Assembly: GCF_021917145.1 (NCBI RefSeq) | Contig: NC_061063.1 | Span: 2,709,575-2,773,574, forward strand | DNA: 64,000 nt | Source: Hypomesus transpacificus | Lineage: Eukaryota > Chordata > Actinopteri > Osmeriformes > Osmeridae | Direction: 5' to 3' | Part shown: piece by piece, positions 14,375 to 27,000 of the stretch | Position numbering within the stretch: the stretch's first letter is position 1 | How the letters are laid out: every line of letters starts with the position of its first letter | Made by a program: the position numbers and the translations under genes | Notes under the pieces: generated by a model | The model's input: the letters and a program-made list of their open reading frames with translations, nothing else | What the model was told of the DNA's origin: nothing | Database searches by the model: none

Positions 14375-14382
14375 ACAGAGTG

Positions 14383-15317
14383 TGCCCACAAAAAAACACT
14401 TTCTTTTGTATATTATTTGATCTATATCCCAAATACTTTTCTATATGCAACATCCCCACAGATAAGGTGTCATCCTTTCACTATCGAGCTGCCTCGTCCT
14501 TTCTAGTTATTCTCCTACAACTCCCAGAGGGCCGTGCTAGTGTCAACCTTGGTTATGTAAGCAAGGGCCTTGTCAGCAGAGCTAACAGTGTACACACCCA
14601 CCCAAGTTGTTTGCATGCTGCGTATAGCTTCACCGTCATTAGCTAATGCTGCATGACTTAAGGCAGGGCTGCTGATTTCCACAGTGGTACGATGGGCCCA
14701 AACCCAAAGCCTGTTGTGACTTCATGTCCCCTGGGGGGGGGGGGGGGGGGGGGGGGGGGGATTTTAGGGCCTGGTTCCAGGACCTTGTCTGCATGTTAGA
14801 TTGCAGTGGACATGTTAAGGGTCAGATTTTAGCTGTGAGATCTATAGCAAGTGGCCATTTAAATTTGGAAATCGGAAATCTTGTTGGATAAACAAAGATG
14901 CTTTATGGAGTTAAGCAGCAAACTGCAAATCTCTTATACCAACCTATTCCCTTCATTCTTGATCTAGTACACCTGTGTACTGTATAGCATAGGGTCGCAT
15001 TTGAAGAAGGAACGTAAGCTTTTATTTTGTCAGATGACCTCATAGTTGTAGGGTTGTTGGCTGAGAAGGTCATCTCTGAGAGTGTGTGTGTGTGTGTGTG
15101 ACTCAGATATTGACTCCATGGCCTCTCTAAATCCAGCACATAAGCCTTGTCAGTGAGTGGAGGTACAGGTGCTTCCAGACACACACAAACACACTCACAC
15201 ACAAACACACACACACACACCCACACACACAGCCCATACAGATGAAGCAAGACAGAAGGTCAAGGAGTTCAACATGCAAGCTCACACATCTACACGTCAG
15301 ACATCTCTGCAGACACT
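14383..15317. other. Non-coding spacer with long poly-G tract
   Basis: No exon was seen. The stretch contains an approximately 30-base G run (14731-14760) and short GT and CA arrays near 15081-15100 and 15177-15232. Confidence 0.6.
14731..14760 (+). repeat. Poly-G homopolymer (about 30 bases)
   Basis: An uninterrupted run of about 30 G follows ccccctg. Such runs can form G-quadruplexes and are also prone to length errors in sequencing, so the exact length is uncertain. Confidence 0.9.
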
Positions 15318-15985
15318 TACATTTACATTTACATTTATTCATTTAGCAGACGCTTTTATCCAAAGCGACTTCCAAGAGAGAGCTTCACAAAGTGCATAGG
15401 TCACTGATAATAACAACAAGATAGCCCCACAGCATTGCGGGTAGTCAAAAACAAGAAGTACATATTGCGAACAACCAAAAAATAGTGCTAAAGGGAAGAA
15501 ACCATAAGAGCATGTAGTTAAACAAGTTAAAATTACACAACATTAATCTCTAAGTGCAGGTGTACCTGTAGGAAAGCAATAAAAATAGGATTAACTAAAA
15601 AAAGAATACAACAGTTTAAATCAGCTACCACTAACCAACAAGAGCAACAGTCTAAGCAAGAGTCATTGTGAACCTTAAGGAAACTAGCGTTGGGTTCAGC
15701 AAACCATGAGGCCAGGCAGGAGAAGAGCTTGTGCTGGGACCGGGCGGTCTTGAGAGGTGGGACCACCAGGCGGTTGTCTGAAGAAGACCGTAGGTGGCGG
15801 GTGGGGGTGTAAGGCTGCAGGGGAGACTTGATGTAGTCGGGCGCAGTCCCGTTCACTGCTCGGAAGGTCAGTACCAGGGTCTTGAATCTGATGCGGGCCG
15901 TTATGGGTAGCCAGTGGAGGGAGATGAGGAGCGGGGTAACGTGGGAGCGTCTGGGTAGATTGTAGACCAGACTTTGGATAGCACA
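15318..15985 (-). mobile_element. L2-like LINE, 5'-truncated copy with ORF2 C-terminus
   Basis: Read on the minus strand, the 5' part (about 15985-15660) encodes the far C-terminal region of a non-LTR retrotransposon ORF2. Recognisable motifs are SHVTPLLISLHWLPI, RIRFKTLVL, GTAPDYI, and PYTPTRHLRSS with LVVPPL. These are typical of the region after the reverse transcriptase in the L2/CR1 group. The frame runs to LFSCLA and then loses the expected WWNELP-like segment, so the copy has an internal deletion. The 3' part is the untranslated tail ending in tttacatt repeats at 15318-15340, shared with 4627-4990. It is not functional: the endonuclease and catalytic RT domains are absent. Confidence 0.8.
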
Positions 15986-16277
15986 CACTGAAATGAGCAC
16001 CCACACGCACGCTCCCCCGATCCGGCACACACAACAGAGACACCTCGGGAGCCCATACATGATTAAAGACAGAAAGTAGGTCAGCTGAGACGATGAAAGG
16101 AGGAATGACTGCACAGCCCAAACTGAAAAGATCCTCCTTCGACACACACAAACACAAGCGCAGCCCTCGCAAATGATTACAGCGTCACGTGGAGGCCGAG
16201 GGCATTGTTTCGACCAACCGCTTTGGGCCAAGGGGGCTTTCAAAGTGATTGTGGCAGAATGGATCGGCCCCTCGACC

Positions 16278-16322
<45 letters not shown>
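16278..16322. repeat. (CA)n microsatellite
   Basis: About 44 bp of perfect CA repeats followed by a C-rich tract. Confidence 0.95.
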
Positions 16323-16325
<3 letters not shown>

Positions 16326-16649
16326 CCTCCCCCCTCCTCCCAGCTAACCATTTACCTGTGGCGTTGTACAGAACAGAGCCGTTCCCTTGGCAACAATGTA
16401 ACAATACGACAAATATGTCAGAACCCCAACTACTCAGGAAGACCTTTTGAAGGGAAATGACTGGGGATAACTGGGACACAAGGAAGCCAGCTTCAGTCCC
16501 GCCCATGTGTAACTGTGTTTAGAGCGACGTCGGGAGAGTGTCTGGTAAATTGAACAAGGTAAAAAGCCAGGGTGAGTGAATCCTCTTCCACCGCGCCGAT
16601 TAGACGTGATCATGGAGAGATTTGCCTTTGTGCTGGTGTATTGCTTTAT

Positions 16650-16824
16650 GGGAGTCAGGTGGTTGAGCGGTTAAGGAATCGGGCTGGTAATCGGACGGTT
16701 GCCGGTTTGATTACCTGCACCTTGCCAATTACATTGTGTCCTTGGGCAAGGCACTTTACCCTACTGGCCTGTACTTACAGTAAGTCTCTCTGGATAAGAG
16801 CGTCTGCTAAATGACTAAATGTAA
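16650..16824 (+). mobile_element. tRNA-derived SINE, near full length
   Basis: The head looks tRNA-like: ggtggttgagcggttaagg resembles a pol III A-box region, and gccggtttgattacc resembles a B box. The middle has gtgtccttgggcaaggcac, and the tail is ctctggataagagcgtctg followed by ctaaatgactaaatg. The same middle and tail occur in reverse at 52907-53100 and the tail at 1121-1169, so this is a dispersed family. Its 3' tail resembles the 3' end of the L2-like LINE in this window, which suggests mobilisation by that LINE. Confidence 0.85.
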
Positions 16825-18340
16825 CTAAGGAGTCACCCGGGTCCAAGAGGGCATAGTGGCGGTAAATGTCTCAATTTTGAAGTCTTTGTTCCTCAGTCCG
16901 GGAATTAGTAAGTGAGTACTTACAAAAGTAAGTTGACAACTGTAAACAACAGTAAATGAGCACATTTTCAAAATAATTATAAAAAACTTGTTATTGTAGA
17001 TTTCCATGAGTCTTACTTACTTTTTTTTTTTTAGTCTTACTTACTTTTGCACACCAACTACAGTGACAAACTCATTTAGCAAAATAGTCGAGAGTCCAGG
17101 AACGGGTAAGACTTTCCGTTGCGAAACCTTGCCTTGGTTTGAAGATTAAACCATCAACAACAACAACAACGATAACACCAAAAAGCACACACACACACAA
17201 TCCCCCAAGATGGAACAAGAGATTGGGCAATGTTACTATTGATGCTGTTGATCACGAGCTACACTTGGCAAACAAAAAGCATAATCTCGCAGATCCTTAG
17301 AGGAGAAAGTTTAGCGGCCACACGCTAATCCAGCAGCTTCTTAGCTTGTGCAAGGTCTGTCTCACAGGACGTACTCTCCGCTCCACATCAGCTGTCTGCG
17401 GAGGCAGCTCTGTACCTTTTCGTTTGGATTTTCCAGTTAGCTGTTCTTTTTTTTCCCTCCGAGATCCATTGCTCTGTTGAAAAACCGTGAGCGTTTACTT
17501 TTACATTACGTTTCAAGGCTTCTCGCGGTATGTCAAAGAATCTGAACAACATGAAAATAATATGAGGCTACTGGACTGAGGCGGCAGTTCACTGTGAACT
17601 GGATGGAGATGGTTGTGTGTTCTGGTGGGTTTAGATGATTCCAGAGTGCAAAGCACTGGACTGATTGAAAGATGTATGACTTTGCTTTCAGTCCTAATCT
17701 CTCCAGCTTCTCTAACTTCTCAAATCATCTACAGACCTAACTTTGGGTTTTCGTATACTGTATACACATGCTGTAGAGTAACCCCCCCACCCCCCACCCC
17801 CACCCGCCAGCACACGCACACACACATCCACCTGAGTTCCCACTTAGCCGTAGTGCAAGTGGTGGCCAGAGCATTTAAAAGGCCTATATTAGTCACCCCT
17901 CAGTGGTAGTGCACATTGTCAAGCGGCCAACTGCTCTCCCCTTTATGTCTCTCGCTCTCTCTCTCCCTCTCTTCTCTGTCCTCGCTCTCTCTCTCTCGCT
18001 CTCTCTCACTGGGCAGATCACATTCACAGCCGAGGTGGCATGCAGGGCTAGCCTCTAGCTGAGCTAATGGCACGTCATGTAGCATTAGCCAACATGCCCA
18101 GGCTTGTGCGTTAAACTCCCTGTGACATGGAGGGGAGAGAAAAAAAAGAAAAGAAAGAAAACTTGCAAGCGTACAAATCGGAAGAGTGAAACATCTCTTT
18201 CTCTCATCCTTCCCAAGATTCTCTCAAGCACGAGTATGGAATTCCACTCCCCCTTAAACATGTTTTGTAACACGCACTGACTCCGATGGCAATGTAGGTC
18301 CTGTGAAATAATGGAATCAACGTGTGGAACATCATCATAC

Positions 18341-18534
18341 CTCGTTGCCCCTCCTTCTTTGTTGAGAACCCATCCAGCCATGACGGCCAAGACTCAGCGG
18401 ACAACTCCGACTCGTGGCTGAGGGACTTTCCGCGCCGAGGTCGGCCAAAGCATATTGATTTTTCTTTTACTACTCTCCAGTCAATAGGGCTTTCCATGAT
18501 GCTGGGCTCAAACAGTTCTCCGCCTGCAGATCCC
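18341..18534 (-). CDS. Possible first coding exon, unidentified protein
   Basis: On the minus strand an ATG at 18534 opens a frame starting MSGSAGGELFEPSIMESPID and continuing with WRVVKEKSICFGRPRRGK and ESWPSWLDGF. A donor-like site (ACGAG followed by gtatga) ends it near 18341. The 64-codon frame has a varied composition with basic and serine-rich patches, unlike the repeat-driven frames around it, and lies in a CpG-richer patch. I do not recognise the protein and found no following exon, so this may be an isolated first exon of a long gene or chance. The start could also be the internal Met at residue 15. Confidence 0.3.
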
Positions 18535-21500
18535 GACATCCTCGCTCGGGGGATTGTGTGACAACTCCTACGCACTCAAATACTCTAGTGGACACTAACC
18601 CAAACATCTATTAGAGAATAAATTGGGAGGAGATCCCTTGGATGGCACTTCATATCATGACACCCCATTACTGGATTATTATCGAGGGAAACACAAGAAA
18701 GAAAATCCCACTATCTTTACATGTGGTCTCAGGTGACCTACCATTCCAAGATGTCTGACTAGGGTCCTTGTTCTGGTTAGGGCAGAAAGGTCAATTCAGA
18801 GACCCCTTGTCGTCATAGTCCCCGCTCCAGTGCTCCGATCCAGGTAGTCTCCCAGGAGGTGGGGGCATGTGCTAGCGTTGGAAGTAGGCACATATTGGGC
18901 CTCGTGGACACTACATGCATGAGTGTTTGTGTTAGGTGTGTGTGTGTGGGGGGGTAACACTTGACCTTAACGGTACAAACTAACAACGCAGTAGCTAGAC
19001 ATGACAATGTCATTTCCTAGGATAATGCAGTACATGTTAGACTACGACATCAACGTATTGCCATGATGGAAGTGCTTAGGTTAATTCATGTGCATTGTCC
19101 CTTCTTAAAATAAATAACCACTAAATTGGAAAACCATGTAGTTAGCTCCATATCAGTTATTAATGTAGCTACAATGTTAATAGTATTTCATGTACACTGT
19201 GCAAAGTGCTCTGAGTGGGGCTTGTGCACGTCAGTCCTGTGTGTTTTGTGTGTGACTGTGCGCACTTGTATGTCAGAAAAAGGTGTGTGTGTGTGTCTTA
19301 GCACACTGAACACATCCATGGAAGTAGGTCCTTTAAGTGGACGACAGGCCGAGACAGGGTCGATACGAAGGGGGCCCCCGGACGAACCTCATCCATCTGT
19401 GTCAGGACTCATCCGTCCCACCCTCGCCTCACATTCACTTGAAACTCTCCCCTCGTCTCTAGCGCTCTGTCAGTCTGCAGTGCAAGGTGCCTACGTATGC
19501 CTGTACATAACAGAGGCACAGTACGTCTTTAGAAAGGCCTGTGTAGCTCCCAGTCAACGTTTTCTCATCCGCCACAAAGAATATGTCGTATATTTGGAGG
19601 GGTCGAGACAAGAGGAGGAGATGCAGTGCTAGTGCACTCGAGGAGATCTCGTAGAATGAGTAAGTGGAGTGACTTTCTCTTGATAGGGACAGAGTGCGAG
19701 AGAGAGCGAGAGAGAGAGAGCGAGACAGAGAGCGAGAGAGATAGAAAGAGAGATAGAAAGAGAAAGAGAGAGATAGGGAGAGAGCAAACGGGAGAGAGCA
19801 AAAGAGGCAGAGAGAGAGAGCACTATTAAACTGGCACTCCTCGATAGCAGCAGCATCAACTGGAATCTAAGGGGAGTGTGGGAGACAGAAATGGGACATC
19901 CTTTTAGCGACACTCACATCTCATCCTCAAATCCAGTGTTTTACTCGACCTCACTCCGTCTAAATCATTGCTAGCGCATTCTGGAAACCACATGGAGAGA
20001 AAAAACGTCAGGGGAGTAGCATGCAAGTCAGGTCAGCAAGCAAAGCTGTCAATCAGCAAGATAACCAGCCAACAAGCAAGGCAACCTAGTCGGCCAACCA
20101 ACAAGCCTTTAAAGAACTAATGGGTCAACCAGCTGACCAAATCCACAGGGCCAAGCAGTCAGAGTTTCAACCAGCCAAGAAATGACTTCAACCCACTGAT
20201 GCCCTTTTAAGTACCGTCTTGTGGTGAAAAGTCCTTGATTCCATCCTCAAAATAGTTTCTCCACACAAGCGAGCAGACAGACAGGGTGCCACTCGACAGC
20301 GGCCAACAGTTCACCCTCTGACCACCGGCCGACACGGCACGACGCCAGGAAGCGTGCAGCCGTCAGGGGCTCGCGTGTGCGTTTCACCCACATCTTGGAG
20401 AAGCCCAACCCAAAAAACACAGGGAGCAGGGAGCCAACAACAACAGCGTGAAGGGGTTGGGTTTGAGCAATTTGCGGCGTTCGTTTGTATTGCTGGCGTT
20501 TTTCCTGTTATTGAATTCCTCTCTCCGTGCATATCCTCAGCTGGCGAGGGTTGGAGGCATTGTTGACCCCCTCGCTCAGTCCTCTCCTGTGCCAGGGCTG
20601 CGCAGGCTTGGACGCGTCACGCCCTCATCACCCTCGGCGGACAGGCAGGAAGAGCATACGAGGCGTGTCGTCTTCCTGCTTCCAACTCAACCTCCTACCC
20701 CTCCACTGTTTCTCTCTCACTTTGCCGGATGGTTCTGTTCGCGTCAGTCATTGCGAGAGGAGAGGAGATGAGGGGGTTCAAAATACTTGAATGACTTGAC
20801 GCTCTAATCTGTCAAATGTCATTGTCAAATCTTTCTACTAGCATATTAGCACTAGTGTTTTTGGTTTTGAATCTCCTGTCGAAACACCCCATTAAAAGAT
20901 GGATATCTTTGGAAAACTGGGTGTGTGAAATTGCTATCATATACTTTTGACACTATTAATCCTCAAGTATGCAGCCTACAATATAATTATTTGAAGTTAC
21001 TCCTCCCTTGCTGGTTTAAATTTACACTTAATCCATAATATCACAAACATCATCCAATCTCTTTTTCATCTGAATGTGATTTTTTTTATCAGTCAGCTAC
21101 GGCAGAGTGAAAAGAACAAATTAGAATATTGCTACATTATAGGCAGTAGAAACACAATTAACGTTCAAACAGCTAAAGAAAGACTTTGATGTGTCAAGTC
21201 TGAGAACTAGAAATAGTCCAAGTCTGTTCAACTGGGCTTTTTAAAGTAAAAAAAAAAAGTTTTACCTCAAAGTACTTTAAAGCTTTCCATTTGTTGCAAA
21301 ACTATAGTCGCTATAGATCAAATACATCATTTGATTAAAAGTAGAATATGTTTTTCTCCTGTGGCAACTTTGCATCAACTGCTTCAACTTACATCTATTT
21401 GGAAACTGCCTGATATTACTGTAAAGTCAGTGATATGACGAAGAAGCCATGATGGATCAAGTTGAGGAGAACAGTTTCCATTTTTCTAATGGTTGTTGAG

Positions 21501-22145
21501 GCACACAGGCCAACATCGATCCAACAGAGCGATGCAAGCTCTCTCTCACTCACTCACTCACTCACTCACTCTGCCTCCCTCCCTCTCTCTCTCTAGCTCT
21601 ATCACTCTCTCTGCCATTTACACACACCATAGTGAAGGACCAAGATTGACTGATTTCAGGATTGATTTAGGTTCTACTCTCACACACCACATTCATCTGA
21701 CCTGCATCCCACATGCATTGTGCAGTGTGGCATGCATGATGTTCCCAACAAATGAAGGGCCAGACTTACAACCTACAGAGGTATACACATTCATCTGACT
21801 CTTTCTTTGGATCCGGTCCAAGTGGTCACCACCCCGATTTTGGTCGCAGACTCACCGTTGAAAAGATTCAAGGAAAGTTGTCGGAAAAAGAATCTCGAGA
21901 TACTTAAAACAAGTATGGACGTCGATGTGGGTTGACAAGAAGAGCGAAGCCCTTACACGGCGGACAACCGGAATGTTTTCATCACTTTTGCTCCAAAGAA
22001 AAGAGAAAGGAAGTCTCTAAGGCTGCACCGCGGCAGGTCGAGTCGGTGTGCGCACACGGGTGTTGCTGAATCACCGCCGCCGTGAATAAGGGGGGATGAA
22101 AGGAGCGAGAGATTAAAAGGTCTCCCGCATTTTTTCAGCGTTTCG

Positions 22146-22177
<32 letters not shown>

Positions 22178-22432
22178 TTCCGAAATTCTCCTACACACAC
22201 TCCCTCTCTCTTTAATAGCATTACCCTCTGCCCTCTCTCTCCTCCTTGTTCTTTAATACCCCCTTCACTCTACCTCCCACTTTGTTCCTGCCCTTCCCTC
22301 CTGCTCCTTTTCTCTCCCTCCCTCTCTCTCGCTCTCCCTCTCTCTCTCCATCCCCAGCATTATACAGCAGAAATTAGACCCTTCCAGAGAGAAGAGAAAG
22401 AGATGGAGAGACAGTCAGACAGACAGGGAGGG

Positions 22433-22469
<37 letters not shown>

Positions 22470-22643
22470 CTACTGTAAGAGACAGACACGGAAAGAGAGA
22501 GATGCAGAGACACAAAGAGATAGACAGAGAAACAAAGAGACGGAGAGATAGTGACAGAGCTAGAAAGAGAGAGACTACACTGAAAGGCAAGACAAGCAAA
22601 AAAGTAAAAAGAGAGACTATTCACACGAGCTAGCAGGACAGGG

Positions 22644-22691
<48 letters not shown>

Positions 22692-23796
22692 AGAGCGAGA
22701 GAACAGAAAGAGAATAGAACAACGTTAGATTGATAGTCTTATTGGAGTAGCTGAGCAATGTGGCTTGGCAGGGGCCCTCTAGCACACTCATGCATACCTC
22801 TGAGGGTGTGGGTGTGTGTGAAGGAGAGCATTCCATGCCTGTGTGTTTGGGGGAATGTGTGGGTGTAGGTGTCCGTGTGCATGTGAGTTAGTACAGTGTG
22901 TGTGTGTGTGTCGCTCATATGCGTGCACTTGTGTGTTTGTTCTCGTGTGGATGTGCACCAAGGCGTCTGGAATGCTGAATCTTGCTCCGCAGTGTATTGT
23001 AAAGGTTGAAACCAGGTAGCGTGGCCCCACCCATTCTCTGTGTGCACACACCCAGATTAGATTGGTTGATGTCCAGATCCCTTCCCACAGCCAGCATGAA
23101 AACATGCAGCCGGTGCTTTTGGCTATCGCAGATGTGTGTCCCATCTTCCTCTGCTCTCTCACTCGGCCGTGAAAGACAAGCCCGACCTAAGTACCTGGAA
23201 ATCTCCTTCTCTGAAAGGCAGCACTACGAGCACAGCTTCAGCGATGGCATTTGACCTCTCATCCACAGTGAAAGTCAGCGAGGGAAACCGGGAAACGGAG
23301 AGCGAGAGAGCGAACAAAAGAGGGGAACAAGGAATGTTCCAGTGATGAAGTACTGCTGAGGCTCAGCAGCAGGTGTGTGTGTGCGTGTGTGTGTGTGTGC
23401 GTGTGTGTGCGTGCGAGTGCGTGCTCGCCTGAACATTTGCGTGCGTATGCATGCAAATCCGTTTCTGTGTGTGTGTGTGTGTGCGTGACTGTATTATATG
23501 TGTGTGCGTGCGTCACATTCTGACAAATGAGCCGAGCAGAGTAGAATGCCTTGTGATTAGGACACATTGGCTCCTAATTGCCTCTCATTAGCATTTAAAA
23601 GTGAGTGGATGAGAGATGGAATTGAAGGAGGGGAGGTCCAACGAAACGGCTCGCTCACAGTCATGTGACCACGGCGATCTACGACGGGGTCAGCATTATT
23701 ATCATCAAACAACGCTTGCTCTGATGACGACAAAAGCTAACTGATAGTGACTTTCAACTGAGTAAAATCCAAGTCTATATGAACTAGGTATTTAAA

Positions 23797-23801
<5 letters not shown>

Positions 23802-23835
<34 letters not shown>
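23802..23835. repeat. (TA)n microsatellite
   Basis: A perfect alternating TA run of about 34 bp. Confidence 0.95.
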
Positions 23836-23836
<1 letters not shown>

Positions 23837-23945
23837 TAAACCTTCATAACCTATAAACACATTTTATCATATAACTTTGATAGAACTAAAATACAGTAGG
23901 AGTGGCTCTGAGCCAACAGACTCTGCAGTTGAGATTTAAATATGA

Positions 23946-23947
<2 letters not shown>

Positions 23948-24000
<53 letters not shown>
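23948..24000. repeat. (GA)n microsatellite
   Basis: About 52 bp of perfect GA repeats. Confidence 0.95.
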
Positions 24001-24002
<2 letters not shown>

Positions 24003-27000
24003 ATCTCCTGACCTGTCCTGTAGGGGTTTGACAGACTGCCAATTTAAATCAAACCACACTCCTGCTAACTTGACTGTAAATACTATGGCCCTCATTGGCC
24101 CATATAAAAAGAAATCACTTTGTGCTACAGGGGGCTGCAGGCTCAAAGTGTGACATATGCAAAAACTGGCACATATGACACAAGTCATGGTGGACGTTAT
24201 GTAAACTGTTTTTATAGCCTCTCTACTATAGGCTAGTTGTAACAAGGTGGTAGGCTTAAGCAACAAGTACCTCGGAAATAATGTGGTATGACATTTTGTT
24301 CTATAGCTTACCCAATATGTTTTTATTAATTATGTCCATGATATCCAAACTCCAAATGAGTTTAAGTAGTTGATAAATATTTCTCTTTTGGCAACACTAA
24401 AATTCAGTTGTAAAGATATAGCCTAACCTACAACATTAAACATGCAAAGTCATATTTGACAGCTGTTTGAGTTTGGGGGAATAGTTATGCGGACCCTGAA
24501 GACTTACGATGCATAGTCTACTGCAATTCCGGAGTGTAAACACAGTAAAAATAGCCAGCTATCACAGGGTTCCCTACGGTCCCGTTATATAATCAGCAGG
24601 GTTTGGATGGGTGACATCACGGGTAGTCCACTGGCCGCACAAACCCAATGTCCTTTACAACCTAGCGTAAATGAAAACCGATTGTGTAGTTACATTTAAA
24701 CAACCGCAAGGCATGCAATACATTGTCTAGATGTTTTTAGAAACATCGAATGAATTTACTAGACTGTGGTTAATTGTTCATCGTGTCTTTTCCCATCTCA
24801 AAAACACTTCCGCGATGCAGAAATGTTGATAAAACTAGCTTTGACAACCCGTGTCAGTTCGAGTTCTAGAGACGGATAGAAAGGTATACACTTATGGTTC
24901 TGCGACTATTTAAAGTAGATCATAGTTCCAAAAATGGACTGTCAAAAGAAAGTGTTCTTTAAATGCAGCCGTTCCTATGCAGAGTGGCGCAGTTACTGCG
25001 AGTGGCGCGCTTGTCCGACACCCTGCTTGCCCGTGTACGTACTCCTTCCTCGGTTTCAATTTAGCGAAACCACCGCTCTCTTCTGTCGCACTTTAATATT
25101 ACTTTGCATTTTCACTTACAAATGACAAGTGTACGAGAGTACACGTCAAACACCCGTGTATGCTTATGGCACAACAAAATTAGGTCAGAGTACGAAGTAA
25201 ACATTTTCAAAGCCTTTGGAATAAACCAGCGCGTCTGCGCGACCCTGCCTAGTTCCAGCCATTTTCTAACCAGAGCTCAACAAGAAAAAGTAACAGCGTA
25301 AATGGAGTGGCAGTGGCCGGCAGTAACAGTTGAATAGGACAGACAATATGACTTACTGTACGGTGTAATGGGCTGGTGACTGTGCCTCTCCTTGTTGCCA
25401 GGGCTCCCCTGCTCTGCTCCTGCGCTGACGATGGAATCGTCTCTCCTCGTAATGATGTCTGCAGCGCCGAGCTAATAGCTCTATCGCTCTGTGCCCCCAC
25501 CTCCGGAGAGAAAGGGAGGGAGATAGTGCGTGCGTGCGTGCCTGTGTGTGTGTATGAATGTGTAGTACAAATATGGAGCAGTTGGCAGGCTGAGGTGGCT
25601 GCCGTGTTCTGCACACTATGCAAAAGAAGTAGAAGCAAGCAGCCAACTCACAGGAATAAAACCCGAACAAAGTACAAACTCCAGCAAATCAATGTTTGTC
25701 CGTCGGTTCATTCACAATTCAGAGTATGCCTACACTGGGATTTACAGAGAAACTCAAATGAGAGATTCTGACTTAAAATTGCTGGTCCTGGAAACGTCCG
25801 ATACATATCCTGATCCTGTCATGACAATGAGACATATAATATGGTTGTGTTTATATGCCACTTCATGGTTGTTTTAACCTTCCTTAATCCCTTTTAGTAC
25901 ATTTGGGCCTGGCCACAACTCTCCCACAAAGCTACTGAAGAGACAAACAGTCAGCTGACAGCAACACTGTTGAGTCTCAAGATGCACTTCCTGTTTCCCC
26001 CTTAACCATACAGTTACCAAAGTGTCTCATTTAGACCAACATCACGCAATGCATTTAACTGTAGTCCATATAAGAAGTTATTCCGGAAGTAGGACGAATG
26101 CTCTATTTAATCTAATTTCAAGGTAAACACCAGTTTACATTATTGCAGAGACTGAAACTATCCTGCAACTTATAATCACTTTTCTGTTGCTGGCCAAGAC
26201 AAACCATGTTCTTGTTTGCTTGTGTTGTGCCATCCATACTGAGGAGTCGTACTAAAGGGGTACAGCTGACTGAGGTCAAGGTGTGAGAGCAAGATCTCAG
26301 AGCTAAACCCTTTGTTGTTTTGGAGTTGTCCTAGTTCTTTTCACCAGTCCAATCTCCTGGATATTTGGAGAAAAAATATTGACCAAATTCTGTCTAATCA
26401 GCCAATCCAATTTGTGGGACTTTAGTAGCAGACTTTAAAAACAGAAGTGCTCTTATGCTTCGTACTTGTACACAGAAAAACACTTAAAAATTGCTCTGAG
26501 AAGCCCTTTCAGATCAATGTAGGGTTCTTGTTTTAAGGAGGATATTCTATGGTAAAAATACATATCTATTAGGCTACTGGCTAATGAACTTCTTTAGGGT
26601 AACAGTCATTTAAGGTGAGGGGTATTTCAGGTTTGTTATCAGCATCCTTGCTTGGTTGTTTCTTACAGCACAAGGAGATAAAAGTGTCTGAATCTTCAGA
26701 AGTTTGCTGTGGATATTCCATGACTAATTCCTATAGTGAAAATAACACCTTAGATTCTGCTTTGAATTATGAAGGATTTGGCAAATAGTTTTAAATAGGT
26801 TAGCTACAGGAGACAAAGGCAATCTGATCACACCACACCAGGGAAGGTAACTAGATTGTAGTGAATGTTTGGCTCTCATGGGGTGCCTATATATCAAGAC
26901 TTTCCCACCATGAAATAAACCAGTCAAGCGTTACAGAATTTTCAAATTGCACATGACATCACACTGCTCCAAAACACACAAGCCCATATTATTTTCAATT

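Noticed and set aside
15533..16351. A 272-residue minus-strand frame as a host gene
   Set aside because: Its middle is the C-terminus of an L2-like LINE ORF2, and its start is a CA array.
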